Shown here: in pieces, positions 17,378 to 25,869 of the stretch
Numbering within the stretch: the stretch's first letter is position 1
Layout: every line of letters starts with the position of its first letter
Program-made: the position numbers and the translations under genes
Notes under the pieces: generated by a model
Databases searched by the model: none
What the model was told of the DNA's origin: nothing
The model's input: the letters and a program-made list of their open reading frames with translations, nothing else
DNA from: Actinomadura sp. NAK00032
GTDB lineage: Bacteria > Actinomycetota > Actinomycetes > Streptosporangiales > Streptosporangiaceae
Assembly (NCBI RefSeq): GCF_013364275.1
Contig: NZ_CP054932.1
Coordinates: 5,146,001 to 5,210,000, forward strand
Length of the DNA: 64,000 nucleotides
Direction: 5' to 3'

Positions 17378-18232
17378 TCAGGCACCCCGCCGAGCCTCGG
17401 CTCCGAGGCCGGGGCCATGGGCGGGCCGCAGGCTCCGCAGCGCCTCGTGGGACGGTGTGCCGGGCGCGGCCGTGTACAGGACGACCCGCTGGTTCCGTTC
17501 GGGGACGTGGAGCATGGTGCAGATGAGCTCCATCTCCCCCGCCCGAGGGTGCCGGATCTGCTTGGTCATGCTCCGCTGCACCCGGACCTCGTGCGCGTGC
17601 CACAGCGCGCGGAACTCGGTGCTGCGCTCCCGCAGCTCCGCCACCAGGGCCGCGATTCCGGGATCGTCCGGGTTCTCGGCGGCGGTCGCGCGCAGGTCGG
17701 CGACGCAGGCCCCGGCGAACTCGCGCATCCCCGGAGCCTCGTACACCCAGGAGGGCTCCGCGCCGGTGAAGTAGCAGCGGAGCAGGTTGCGGCGGCCGTG
17801 CGGGCGGGCGGGGAAGTCGGCGATCAGCGCCGCGGCGAGGGCGTTCCAGGCGAGCACGTCGTACTTGGCGTCGATGACGATCGCGGGCGTGCCGTCCAGC
17901 CAGTCCAGCAGGTGCGCGATGTTCGCCGGCACGTCGGCCGACGGGCCCGGGGCGCGCGGCACCTCGCCCGCCAGGTGGAACAGGTGCGCGCGCTCGTCGC
18001 CGGTCAGCCGCAGCGCGCGGGCGACGCTCGACAGCACGGCCCGCGAGGGACGGGAGCCGCGTGCCTGCTCCAGCCGGGTGTAGTGGTCGACGGACACCCC
18101 GGCCAGGCGCGCCACCTCCTCGCGGCGCAGGCCCGGTGTGCGCCGCCGCGCCCCGGCCTCCAGGCCGAGGTCGGCGGGCCGGAGGCGTTCCCGCCGGCCG
18201 CGCAGGAAGCGGGCCAGCTCTCTCCTGTCCAT
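17378..18232 (-). CDS. XRE-type HTH regulator with MmyB-like ligand domain
   Basis: 284 residues. N-terminal HTH (residues about 10-75; LRREEVARLAGVSVDHYTRL, then SRAVLSSVARALRLTGDE) and a C-terminal MmyB-like domain with NIAHLLDWLDGTPAIVIDAKYDVLAWN and WHAHEVRVQRS. Proteins of this type usually sit beside, and control, a short-chain dehydrogenase, as here: the SDR gene diverges 133 bp away. MmyB-like domains bind a fatty-acid-like ligand (family knowledge). Confidence 0.88.
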   Translation of the reverse strand: MDRRELARFLRGRRERLRPADLGLEAGARRRTPGLRREEVARLAGVSVDHYTRLEQARGSRPSRAVLSSVARALRLTGDERAHLFHLAGEVPRAPGPSADVPANIAHLLDWLDGTPAIVIDAKYDVLAWNALAAALIADFPARPHGRRNLLRCYFTGAEPSWVYEAPGMREFAGACVADLRATAAENPDDPGIAALVAELRERSTEFRALWHAHEVRVQRSMTKQIRHPRAGEMELICTMLHVPERNQRVVLYTAAPGTPSHEALRSLRPAHGPGLGAEARRGA

Positions 18233-18365
18233 CCCACCAGCATGGCCGGTCGCGGACGCCGTATCCAGGGACGGCCCGTCCGGGTCTCGGCCCGTCTCTG
18301 GTGCCCCGGGGCCGGGCCGCCGAGGGTGGAAGGCGCCGGAACCGGCGATCGAGAGGAGAGACGAG

Positions 18366-19187
18366 ATGCGGGAACTGCGGGGCAAGGTGGCGATCGTGAC
18401 GGGCGCGGCGTCGGGGATCGGGGCCGCGACGGCCCGGATCCTGGCCCGCGAGGGCGCGGCGGTCGTGGTGGCCGACATCAACGGCCCCGGCGCCGACGAG
18501 GTCGCCGGGAAGATCGCGGCCGGGGGCGGGCGCGCCGTCCCGGCGGCGGTCGACGTCGGCGAGCCGGACCAGGTGGCGGCGATGGTGGACACGGCGGTCC
18601 GCGAGTTCGGCGGGCTGGACGTCCTGCACAGCAACGCCTCGCTGCTGGACCCCCGGGTGCTCGGCCGCGACCTGGAGATCGCCGACCTGGACCCCGATGT
18701 CTGGGACCGCGTGATGCGGGTCAACCTGCGCGGCTACATGCTCGGCGCCAAGTACGCGATCCCCCCGATGCTGTCCCGCGGCGGCGGGGTGATCGTCCAC
18801 ACGTCCTCCGTGACCGGCCTGCAGAGCGAGTACCGGCGGTCGGCCTACAGCACCTCCAAGGCGGCGATCATCGGCTTCACCCGCGCGGTCGCCACGCAGT
18901 ACGGCAAGGAGGGCATCCGGTGCGTGGCCGTCGCGCCCGGACTGGTGCTCACCGAGGGCCTCACGTCCAACATGCCGGCCCCGGTCCGCGACATGTCGCT
19001 CGCCCACCACCTGACGCCGCGCCTGGGCGAGCCCGACGACATCGGCGAGCTGGTGAGCTTCCTCGCCTCCGACCGGGCGGCGTTCATCACGGGCTGCACC
19101 GTCCCGATCGACGGCGGGCTCTCGGCGCACGTCGCCGCGTACGCCGACGAGCGCCGCTTCATGGAGTCGCACACGGCACCGCGCTGA
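18366..19187 (+). CDS. Short-chain dehydrogenase/reductase (classical SDR)
   Basis: 273 residues. NAD(P)-binding VTGAASGIGAATARI at 13, a LHSNAS segment in place of NNAG, HTSSVTGL catalytic serine region, catalytic YSTSK at about 160, and the DGGLSAHV tail. GAGAGGAG precedes ATG 18366. Divergent from the MmyB-type regulator, its probable controller. The substrate is unknown. Confidence 0.88.
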   Translation: MRELRGKVAIVTGAASGIGAATARILAREGAAVVVADINGPGADEVAGKIAAGGGRAVPAAVDVGEPDQVAAMVDTAVREFGGLDVLHSNASLLDPRVLGRDLEIADLDPDVWDRVMRVNLRGYMLGAKYAIPPMLSRGGGVIVHTSSVTGLQSEYRRSAYSTSKAAIIGFTRAVATQYGKEGIRCVAVAPGLVLTEGLTSNMPAPVRDMSLAHHLTPRLGEPDDIGELVSFLASDRAAFITGCTVPIDGGLSAHVAAYADERRFMESHTAPR

Positions 19188-19266
19188 CCCCGCCCGAGAG
19201 CCGGGACGGCGATGACTTCCGGGTTCGGGGAGAGTCATCCCGACGAACACGACGGAAGGAAGAGCT

Positions 19267-19794
19267 GTGGCCAAGCTGCTGTACTCGGCGACGATGTCGC
19301 TCGACGGCTTCATCGCCGGGCCGGGCGGGGACATGTCCTGGCTGACGGAGCACCTGGGCGAACCGAACCCGACCGCCGAGCGGCTGCTCGCGCAGATCGG
19401 CGCCCTCCTCGTCGGAAACCGCACCTTCGGCGGCGACGACCCGAACAAGGGCACCGACAAGGAGGGCGCGTTCGGCGGCGAGTACGAGGGGCCGGTGGTC
19501 GTCCTGACGCACCGGCCACCGGCCGGGCCCGTGCCGGGGGTCACGTTCGCCGGCGACCTCGGGACGGCGGTCGCGCAGGCCAGGGCCGCCGCCGGCGACC
19601 GCTACGTCAACGTCCTGGGCGCGGACGTCGCCCGGCAGTGCATCGAAGCGAAGGTCCTGGACGAGGTGCTCGTCTTCGTCGCCCCGGTGCTCCTCGGGGA
19701 CGGGGTGCCGCTGTTCGACAACCCGGGTGGCGAGCGGGTCCGGCTGGAGCCGCTCGCGGGCGAGTCGGCGCACTGGTACCGCGTCGCGTACTGA
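19267..19794 (+). CDS. Dihydrofolate-reductase-family (RibD C-terminal domain) protein
   Basis: 175 residues: KLLYSATMSLDGFIAGPGGDMSWL at the start, LLVGNRTFGGDD, VNVLGADVARQCIEAKVLDE and VLLGDGVPLF. These match the stand-alone RibD-C/DHFR-like reductases. A true folate role is unlikely; the family's substrates are mostly unknown. GTG 19267 has GGAAGGAAG upstream. Confidence 0.85.
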   Translation: MAKLLYSATMSLDGFIAGPGGDMSWLTEHLGEPNPTAERLLAQIGALLVGNRTFGGDDPNKGTDKEGAFGGEYEGPVVVLTHRPPAGPVPGVTFAGDLGTAVAQARAAAGDRYVNVLGADVARQCIEAKVLDEVLVFVAPVLLGDGVPLFDNPGGERVRLEPLAGESAHWYRVAY

Positions 19795-19811
19795 CCCCGC
19801 CCTGGGCGCCG

Positions 19812-20378
19812 CTACCGCGCGGCGAGGCCGCGCAGCGCGAGTTCCACGTGGTGGGCGATCGCGTCCGGTTCGGAGTCGGGGATCAGCGGTGCGATGCGGA
19901 CGAGCCCGAGCAACTGGTAGGCGATGTCGCGGGCGGTCACGTCGGCGGCGAGGGTGTGGTCGGTGCGGGAGCGGTCGACGGCCTCCTGGCCGACCCTGGT
20001 GAGGTGCGCGACGCACCGCTGGAGGTCCTCGTCCGCCGGTGACCCGGCCGTGAGCAGGTCGAGCATCGCCTTGCTGCCGGTGAGCTGCGCCATCGCCCCA
20101 GTGAAGAACGTGCGGAGAGCGGTGATCGCGGGCATCCCCTCGGGGAGGGACGCCGCGGCGAGGTCGGCGAGGTCGGTGCCCGTCACGGCGTGGACGAGGT
20201 GCTCGCGGGTGGGGAAATGCCGGTAGAGGGTGCCGACGCCGACCCCGGCCGCCGCGGCGACGGCGCGCATGTCGACGGCCATGCCGCGCTCCCGGAAGGC
20301 GTGCTCCGCCGCCGCCAGGATCCGCTCCCTGTTCTCGACGGCGTCCCGCCGCCGCCTCCGATCCGCTGCCACCTCCAC
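19812..20378 (-). CDS. TetR-family transcriptional regulator
   Basis: 188 residues. HTH near 20-60 (AVDMRAVAAAAGVGVGTLYRHFPTREHL) and a C-terminal SbtR-like domain. It diverges from the SDR-like gene at 20461, with two GGAACA-NN-TGTTCC palindromes between them. TAGGCT lies 6 nt before GTG 20372, so the real, leaderless start may be two codons inside the annotated GTG 20378. It likely represses itself and the SDR-like gene. Confidence 0.87.
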   Translation of the reverse strand: MEVAADRRRRRDAVENRERILAAAEHAFRERGMAVDMRAVAAAAGVGVGTLYRHFPTREHLVHAVTGTDLADLAAASLPEGMPAITALRTFFTGAMAQLTGSKAMLDLLTAGSPADEDLQRCVAHLTRVGQEAVDRSRTDHTLAADVTARDIAYQLLGLVRIAPLIPDSEPDAIAHHVELALRGLAAR

Positions 20379-20389
20379 AGCCTAGCGAT

Positions 20390-20407
20390 CCGGAACACGT
20401 GTTCTGG
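20390..20407. promoter_or_regulatory. TetR operator 1 (SDR side -35 / tetR promoter)
   Basis: CCGGAACACGTGTTCTGG, an 18-bp palindrome with one mismatch, beside the tetR -10 (TAGGCT, reverse strand 20384-20379). Confidence 0.65.
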
Positions 20408-20422
20408 TTAATGCTAGGTTGA

Positions 20423-20442
20423 TCCGGAACATGTGTTCCGGA
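20423..20442. promoter_or_regulatory. TetR operator 2
   Basis: TCCGGAACATGTGTTCCGGA, 9-bp perfect arms around TG, centred 34 bp from operator 1. It covers the expected transcription start downstream of TAGGTT (20415-20420) for the rightward gene. Confidence 0.7.
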
Positions 20443-20460
20443 ACAGCGCGGAGGCGAACG

Positions 20461-21264
20461 GTGCGGACGATCGTGATCACAGGCGGTACCGACGGCATGG
20501 GAGCGGCACTGGCGCGCCACTACCTGGGAGCGGGCGACCGCGTCGTGGTCGTCGGCCGGAGCCGCGCCAAGTTCGACGCGCTGCTCACCTCGGCGACGGC
20601 GGCGCGGGCGGAGTTCATCGCGGCCGACCTGTCGTCGGTGGCCGACGGCCGCCGCGTGGTCGAACATCTGCGGGCCGGCCACGAGCGGATCGACGCGCTG
20701 GTCCTCGCGGCCTCGTTCGTCCGGCAGCGCCGGCATGTCACGGCGGAGGGGCACGAGGCGTCCTGGGTGCTGTTCTTCGTGTCCAAGTTCGTGTTCGTGA
20801 CCGGCCTCGCCGCACAGTTCGGCGCCGCCGAAAGGCCGGTCGTCGTGAACACCGCCGTGCCCGGCGCGCGGGCCGACGCCATCGACTTCGACGACCTGGA
20901 GATGTCGGAGAAGTTCACGTTCGCGCGGTCCAACGCGCAGCAGCGCCGGGCCAACGAGCTGCTCGGCATCCTCGCGGCCGAGGCGAACCCGGACCTGGCC
21001 TACGTGACGTGGGGACCGGCGCGGATCGTCCGCTCCAGCTTCGCGGGCGACGTCGGGACGGCCATGAAGGTCGGCGCCGCGGTCCTCGGGAAGCTGCTCG
21101 GCCAGCGCCCGGACGCCGCCGTCCGCCCGGTCATCGGCATCATCGACGCCCCGTCCCCCGGGCGGGCCGCCTTCCGCGGCGCCAAGAGGCGCCCGCTCAC
21201 CATCGGCGCCCACGACGACAAGGACGCCGCGCGGCTGGCGGCGGCGGTCGAGGACGGCCGCTGA
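20461..21264 (+). CDS. SDR-like NAD(P)-binding protein lacking the usual catalytic Tyr-Lys
   Basis: 267 residues. A clear Rossmann start, RTIVITGGTDGMGAALARHYLG, and DLSSVADGRRVVEHL. The classical YxxxK site is missing: the aligned position reads FARSNAQQRRANELL. It may be a binding protein or use other residues. GTG 20461 is chosen because GGAGG lies 6 nt upstream. Controlled, by position, by the divergent TetR and its two operators. Confidence 0.8.
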   Translation: MRTIVITGGTDGMGAALARHYLGAGDRVVVVGRSRAKFDALLTSATAARAEFIAADLSSVADGRRVVEHLRAGHERIDALVLAASFVRQRRHVTAEGHEASWVLFFVSKFVFVTGLAAQFGAAERPVVVNTAVPGARADAIDFDDLEMSEKFTFARSNAQQRRANELLGILAAEANPDLAYVTWGPARIVRSSFAGDVGTAMKVGAAVLGKLLGQRPDAAVRPVIGIIDAPSPGRAAFRGAKRRPLTIGAHDDKDAARLAAAVEDGR

Positions 21265-21371
21265 CCGGTCCGGGAAAAGGGCGTGGCCGAAACCGGACGC
21301 CAAACCAGGGAACCACTCTCTCCCCCGCGGGCTCCAAACGGGTCAGCACAAGCCCCCGGCCTGGAGTTCTC

Positions 21372-22703
21372 ATGCCCGATCCCGATACCGATCCCGAATC
21401 CACCGGTCTGGCGTACCGGTTGCGGACGGACCGCAAGTGGCGGCGCGGCGCGGTGGCCGCGATGCTCGCCCTCGTCCTGGGCGTCGCCGCCGTCGCCGCG
21501 ATCGCCACGCGGGGGTCCGGGCCGGGCGGGATCTCCGACGGGCCGCTGACCGCCGCGCCCGCCACGGCCGACCCCGTTCCGGCCGGCCGGATCGTGAAGA
21601 AGGTGCCCGCCAACTGCGGGGTGTCGAAGGGCACGGCCGCCCGGCTCGCGCCGGGCTCCGACCCCGACGCCGAGAAGGGCGGCCTCTTCCGGGAGGGCGG
21701 CCCGGGCAGCTGCATGTGGTACTCGCTGGACGACGGCAAGGCCAAGTGCGACTTCTGCACCGGCGACTTCCGCAACGAGCGCGTCCTCAATGTCGACATC
21801 GCCCTCGCCGAGAGCCGCCTCCAGTCGCCGATCAGCGAGGCGCTGCGGCAGATGAACGAGACGCCGGGCCTCCCGCGGAGCTCCGCCCGGCCCGAGATCG
21901 TCGAGGGGCTGGGCGAGGAGGCCACCGCCCGCTACTCGGCGGAGACCGAGACCGAGGGCGCGATCGTCAAGTTCCGCGTCGGCAACGCCGTCGCGACGGT
22001 CCGCTACCGGGGCTGGGACGCCGTGGGCGGCGAGCGCAGGACGATCCCGGCGAAGACCGCGCTGGACGGCGCCTTCGCGGCGGCGTCCGAGACGGCCAAG
22101 AGCATGGGCACGGCGGCGCGGCCCGTGCTGAGCAAGGTGAAGCACCCGGTCACGCCGCCGGTGCGGCACGTGCCCAAGCCGTGCGACGCGGTCCCGGCGG
22201 CCACCGTCGACAAGGTGGCGCGCGGCGCGTACCGGCGGCGGGCCACCGCGTCGCTGTTCCCCTCCTTCAACTGGCAGGGGACGTCCACCGACGGCTGCAG
22301 GTGGAGGGCGCGCACGTCCCGGTACTCCGACGAGGGCCAGTCGCGCACCCTCACGGTGGCGATCACCGTCGAGGACGACCGCCTCCCGGGTCTCGGGGCC
22401 TTCACGGCGGCGCGCCGGTACCTGGGCGTCTACGAGAACCTGCGGGCCGGCAACACCCCGGGATCGGACCAGTTCAGCGGGTTCAAGCCACTCGCCGGGC
22501 CCGGCGACCGGGCGTTCGCCGTGACCCGGGTCGCGCGGACCTCGTCCAGCGGCGACGAGGGATTCGTGGTCTTCCAGAAACGCAACCTACTGGTCGAGGT
22601 GTCCTACCAGGGCGCCGATGAGGAGACGCCCATGAGGGGGAGCCGGCTGGTCGACAGCGCCTACACGGTGGCCGTCGCGGTGGAGAGGTCGTTGCGGTCA
22701 TGA
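21372..22703 (+). CDS. Membrane-anchored lipoprotein-like protein with duplicated DUF3558-like domains (copy 1)
   Basis: 443 residues. A cytoplasmic N-terminus, one transmembrane segment (AAMLALVLGVAAVAAIA, about 30-47), then an extracytoplasmic part with two similar halves. Each begins with a Cys-containing motif (VPANCGVSKGTAARLAPG; PKPCDAVPAATVDKVARG), has a Cys-Trp pair in the middle and ends in a Gly-Asn/valine strand (VGNAVATVRYRG; RNLLVEVSYQG). It resembles DUF3558-type secreted domains, but that match is tentative. The stop overlaps the next start (ATGA). Function unknown. Confidence 0.7.
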   Translation: MPDPDTDPESTGLAYRLRTDRKWRRGAVAAMLALVLGVAAVAAIATRGSGPGGISDGPLTAAPATADPVPAGRIVKKVPANCGVSKGTAARLAPGSDPDAEKGGLFREGGPGSCMWYSLDDGKAKCDFCTGDFRNERVLNVDIALAESRLQSPISEALRQMNETPGLPRSSARPEIVEGLGEEATARYSAETETEGAIVKFRVGNAVATVRYRGWDAVGGERRTIPAKTALDGAFAAASETAKSMGTAARPVLSKVKHPVTPPVRHVPKPCDAVPAATVDKVARGAYRRRATASLFPSFNWQGTSTDGCRWRARTSRYSDEGQSRTLTVAITVEDDRLPGLGAFTAARRYLGVYENLRAGNTPGSDQFSGFKPLAGPGDRAFAVTRVARTSSSGDEGFVVFQKRNLLVEVSYQGADEETPMRGSRLVDSAYTVAVAVERSLRS

Positions 22704-23887
22704 CGGGAACGCCGCGGTCCGCCGCATCGCAGAACGGCACGGGCGGGGCCGTCCCGTTCGCCGCCGTGGTCGTCATCGTGCTCAGCATCGTCCTGGTGAA
22801 GGCGCTGCCGTCGCCCGGAAGCCTCGACCGGATGCCCGACCCGCCGTCCGGGCCGGACCGGGTGCCGGCCGGGCCGGTCGTCGAGGCGTACCCCGAGCAC
22901 TGCGGGATCTCCGCCGCCACGCTCGCCCGGCTGGTGCCCGACGCGCGGACGACGCGGGGCGGCGGTCAGGGCACCTGCACGTGGTCGTCGCAGAAGGACG
23001 ACCGCAGGTCCGAGCGGCACCTGTCGGTCGGCTTCACCCTCTTCCACGGCAGCGCACTGCGGCCGGGCATGCCGCAGCCCGGTCGGGCGCCCGCCGCGGC
23101 GGCCATGAGGTCGCTGGGCCCGAGATGGTCCAACGTGCCCGGCACGGCGGTGACGGGCCTGGGCGACGAGGCGTTCATGCAATTCTCCCCGTCTACAGGC
23201 TCGACGGTCGTGATGCGGGTGGGGAACGCCAACGTCACCGTCCAGTACCGCTCGATCTTCTGGCCGATCCCCAAGAAGACGGCGCAGGACGGCGCGTTCG
23301 CCGCCGCGTCCGAGGTCGTCGCCGCCCTCGGCGCGCGCACGCCCGCCCGGCCCGCGATCGCCGCGGCGCCGCAGCCGACACCGGCCCGCGCGGTCCCCGA
23401 CCTGTGCGCCGCCGTGTCCGAGCGGACCGTGCACCGGCTCGTGGAGGGCGACTCCGTCACCGGCGAACCCACCTCGCGCGGCGGGGCGCTCGCCATCAAG
23501 GACGCCAAGGTCAGCAACTGCTCCTGGACGTCGATGGACCGCGAACTCTCGGTCTCCGCGGCGGTCGTGCCGGGCTCGGACCTGTTCGACGGCGCCCGCC
23601 TCGCCACCCGCGAGTACGCGATGCGCCACGACGACGCCCGCACGGAGGAGACGCTCAGCGTCCATGACAAGAGGTACTTCCGCGCCGTGCCCGGCCTGGG
23701 CGACCAGGCGTTCGCCGTCCAGATCCCCGAGGTCATTCCCGGCGAGGTCGTCTTCCGGGACGGCAACGTCCTGGTGCGGGTGACCTACGAGGCGGCGGAC
23801 GAACGCAAGCCCCTCAGCCGGAAGCACGCCATCCGAGGTGCCTACGCGGCGGCCCAGGAGGTGGCGCAGGCACTGGCCGCGCACTGA
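22700..23887 (+). CDS. Paralogue of the preceding membrane-anchored protein (copy 2)
   Basis: 395 residues. Transmembrane segment AAVVVIVLSIVLVKAL (about 20-36), then two halves as in the upstream gene: YPEHCGISAATLARLVPD...GTCTWSS...GLGDEAF...VGNANVTVQYRS, and VPDLCAAVSERTVHRLVEG...NCSWTSM...GLGDQAF...DGNVLVRVTYE. Coupled to the first copy by ATGA overlap, so the two were probably duplicated in tandem and act together at the cell surface (inference). Confidence 0.7.
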   Translation: MTGTPRSAASQNGTGGAVPFAAVVVIVLSIVLVKALPSPGSLDRMPDPPSGPDRVPAGPVVEAYPEHCGISAATLARLVPDARTTRGGGQGTCTWSSQKDDRRSERHLSVGFTLFHGSALRPGMPQPGRAPAAAAMRSLGPRWSNVPGTAVTGLGDEAFMQFSPSTGSTVVMRVGNANVTVQYRSIFWPIPKKTAQDGAFAAASEVVAALGARTPARPAIAAAPQPTPARAVPDLCAAVSERTVHRLVEGDSVTGEPTSRGGALAIKDAKVSNCSWTSMDRELSVSAAVVPGSDLFDGARLATREYAMRHDDARTEETLSVHDKRYFRAVPGLGDQAFAVQIPEVIPGEVVFRDGNVLVRVTYEAADERKPLSRKHAIRGAYAAAQEVAQALAAH

Positions 23888-24155
23888 CCGCCCAGCCCAG
23901 GCGTCCCCGTCTGGTCCACGGCGCGGGCGGCACCGCGATCGCCCGCGCCACTGGATCACACCCCTCTTCGCCGCAGTGTGATCGGGAGGGACCTGGTGTG
24001 GTCCGACGGGCGCCGCAGCCTTGCGAGCCAGTCCCCCAGGGGTTCGGCAGCCACCCGGACTCGCCTGAGTATTGCGGTGCACTTCGCGAGGAGCCCGACC
24101 AACCCGGCGTGTGGGAGTTGCCCGGTGGCGCCGCACGCAGGCGCCGCCCGCGCCC
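23888..24155. other. Start of a ~2-kb gene-free convergent region
   Basis: From 23888 to 25869, between the ends of a rightward and a leftward gene, I find no frame with convincing codon bias, start and family match. This first part holds an inverted repeat GATCACA (about 23954) / TGTGATC but nothing else recognised. The rest is repeats, listed separately. Confidence 0.5.
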
Positions 24156-24233
24156 AGTGGGGCCGAGCAGTGGGGCCGAGCAGTGGGGCCGCGCAGTGGG
24201 GCCGCGCAGTGGGGCCGCGCAGTGGGGCCGCGC
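24156..24233 (+). repeat. Six tandem copies of a 13-bp G-rich repeat
   Basis: AGTGGGGCCGMGC repeated six times head to tail; copies 1-2 have A and copies 3-6 have C at the variable base. 13 is not a multiple of 3, so it is not a protein repeat. GGGG recurs every 13 nt. Confidence 0.9.
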
Positions 24234-24312
24234 GGCTGGGGTATGCGGCGGGGGCGCGGGGCGGGGGTGCGCCGTCACGTGCGGCGCGGGGGTGCGCGGT
24301 GGGGTGCGCGGT

Positions 24313-24338
24313 GGGGGCGCGGGGCGGGGGGCGGGGGG
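24313..24338 (+). other. Canonical G-quadruplex motif
   Basis: Four G-runs of 5, 4, 6 and 6 separated by loops CGC, C and C. A weaker three-run relative lies near 24248-24266, and the motif GCCGTCACGTGCGG flanks the area twice (about 24271 and 24340). Confidence 0.7.
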
Positions 24339-24718
24339 CCGCCGTCACGTGCGGGGGTTGGGGACGGTGCCCGGTCGGCGAAGGCAGCGGGATGCACGGG
24401 GGCAGCGCGATTGGGCGGACGCCGCCGGAGTGGGCTGAAGTGGGGATCTGGACCGTCTCCCGCGTGGGGGCCGGGGCAGGATGCGCTTGCCCACATGCCG
24501 GCGTGCGGGAAGGGGTCGGCTCGGCCGGGGCGCCGTCCGGTCTCGTGGGCGGCTCGGGATGAGGCGGGCAGCGGACGGCTCCAGGGACGCGCGGGGTTGG
24601 TTGGCGTCGTCGCGGCGCGGGGACGTGCGCGCTGGTCATGGTGGTGCCGTGCCGGAAGACGCGGGGGCGCGTTACGCGGGCCTGGTGTGGTCACGCCCAT
24701 GTGGGTGGGACGTGGTGG

Positions 24719-25640
24719 TGGGTGCGCTGCGCGGCCTGGCCGTGATGGTTCCGCGCCGTCCTGGAGGTCGGACACGCCCAAGGCGGCGCGCCGTGGTGGG
24801 ACGGCGCATGGAAGCGGGGCGGTAGTGCCCGCCACGGCTCTTGCGTCCTCTTGGACGGTGAATGCGCGCGGCAGCAGCCCGGCGGGGGACGGGACGGTGG
24901 GCGCGCTGAACGGCCTGGCCGTGGTGGTATCGCGCCGTCCTGGACGTCGGACGCGCCCGAACGGCATGCCGTGGTGGTGGGTGCCCTGCGCGGCCTGGCC
25001 GTGATGGTGCCGCGCCGTCCTGGACGTCGGACGCGCCCGAACGGCATGCCGTGGTGGGACGTGGTGGTGGGTGCCCTGCGCGGCCTGGCCGTGATGGTGC
25101 CGCGCCGTCCTGGACGTCGGACACGCCCAAGGCGGCGCGCCGTGGTGGGACGGCGCATGGAGGCGGGGCGGTCCTGGCCCCATCACGGCTGTTGCGTCCT
25201 CTTGGACGGTGAGTACGCGCGGCCGTGGACCGGCCGGTGGGACAGGCCGGTGGGTGCGCTGAACGGCCTGGCCGTGATGGTGCCGCGCCGCCCTGGACGT
25301 CGGACACGGCCAAGACGGCGTGCCGTGGTGGGACGCCGTGCTGGGGTGGTGGAACGGCGTGCCGTGATGGGACAACACATGGAGGCGGGGCGGTCGTGGC
25401 CCCATCACGGCTCTTATGTCCTCTTGGACGGTGAATGCGCGCGGCAGCAGCCCGGCGGGGGACGGGACGGTGAGTGCGCTGCGCGGCCTGGCCGTGATGG
25501 TGCCGCGCCGCCCTGGACGTCGGACGCGTCCAAAACAGCGTGGTGTGGTGGGGCGGCGCATGGAGGCGGGGCGGAAGTGGCGCCGTCACGGCTCTTGCGT
25601 CCTCTTGGACGGTGAACGCGCGCGGCAGCGGCCCGGCGTG
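24719..25640. repeat. Composite tandem repeat array (modules A and B)
   Basis: Module A (about 65 bp, with CGGCCTGGCCG then CGTCCTGGACG) starts near 24732, 24911, 24991, 25081, 25264 and 25484. Module B (about 75 bp, with CGTCCTCTTGGACG followed by GGTGAATGCGCGCGGCAGC) has that core near 24845, 25196, 25418 and 25599. Order: A B A A A B A B A B. The three cores are short perfect palindromes or hairpins, conserved while the sequence between drifts. All frames contain low-complexity His/Pro/Arg or Gly/Arg sequence, so coding is not supported. Confidence 0.8.
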
Positions 25641-25743
25641 GTGGGACGGGCCGGGGCAGGGCGGGGCACGCTCGGTCGGACGGCGAGGCGCCGTGGCTGC
25701 GGCCGCACTGGCGCGGCCCGTGGTGGGATGGGACGGCGGGCTT

Positions 25744-25771
25744 GTCCTGGACGCGGGCACGCGTCCAGGAC
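25744..25771. terminator. Strong hairpin near the 3' end of the DUF397 gene
   Basis: GTCCTGGACGCG-GGCA-CGCGTCCAGGAC, a 12-bp perfect stem with 4-nt loop, about 100 bp beyond the stop of the leftward DUF397 gene. It shares the CCTGGACG core of the neighbouring array and may be a terminator or a derivative of the repeat. Confidence 0.45.
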
Positions 25772-25869
25772 GCGACGGGCATGCTGGTGGGTCTGGCTGG
25801 ACGCCTGACGCACGAAGCCCCTGGTCCGTGGCTCGTCGGTCGGGCCGGGGGCCTGTGTCTCACCGAGGC

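Noticed and set aside
23940..24121. Possible transposase remnant on the reverse strand
   Set aside because: A short basic stretch exists but no DDE motif, terminal repeats or target duplication can be seen.
24719..25640. CRISPR array
   Set aside because: Modules are 65-75 bp and degenerate, spacing irregular and there are no cas genes.
24072..25863. Several open frames up to 428 codons in the repeat region
   Set aside because: They follow the repeats in multiple frames, with His/Pro/Arg or Gly/Arg bias and no family match.
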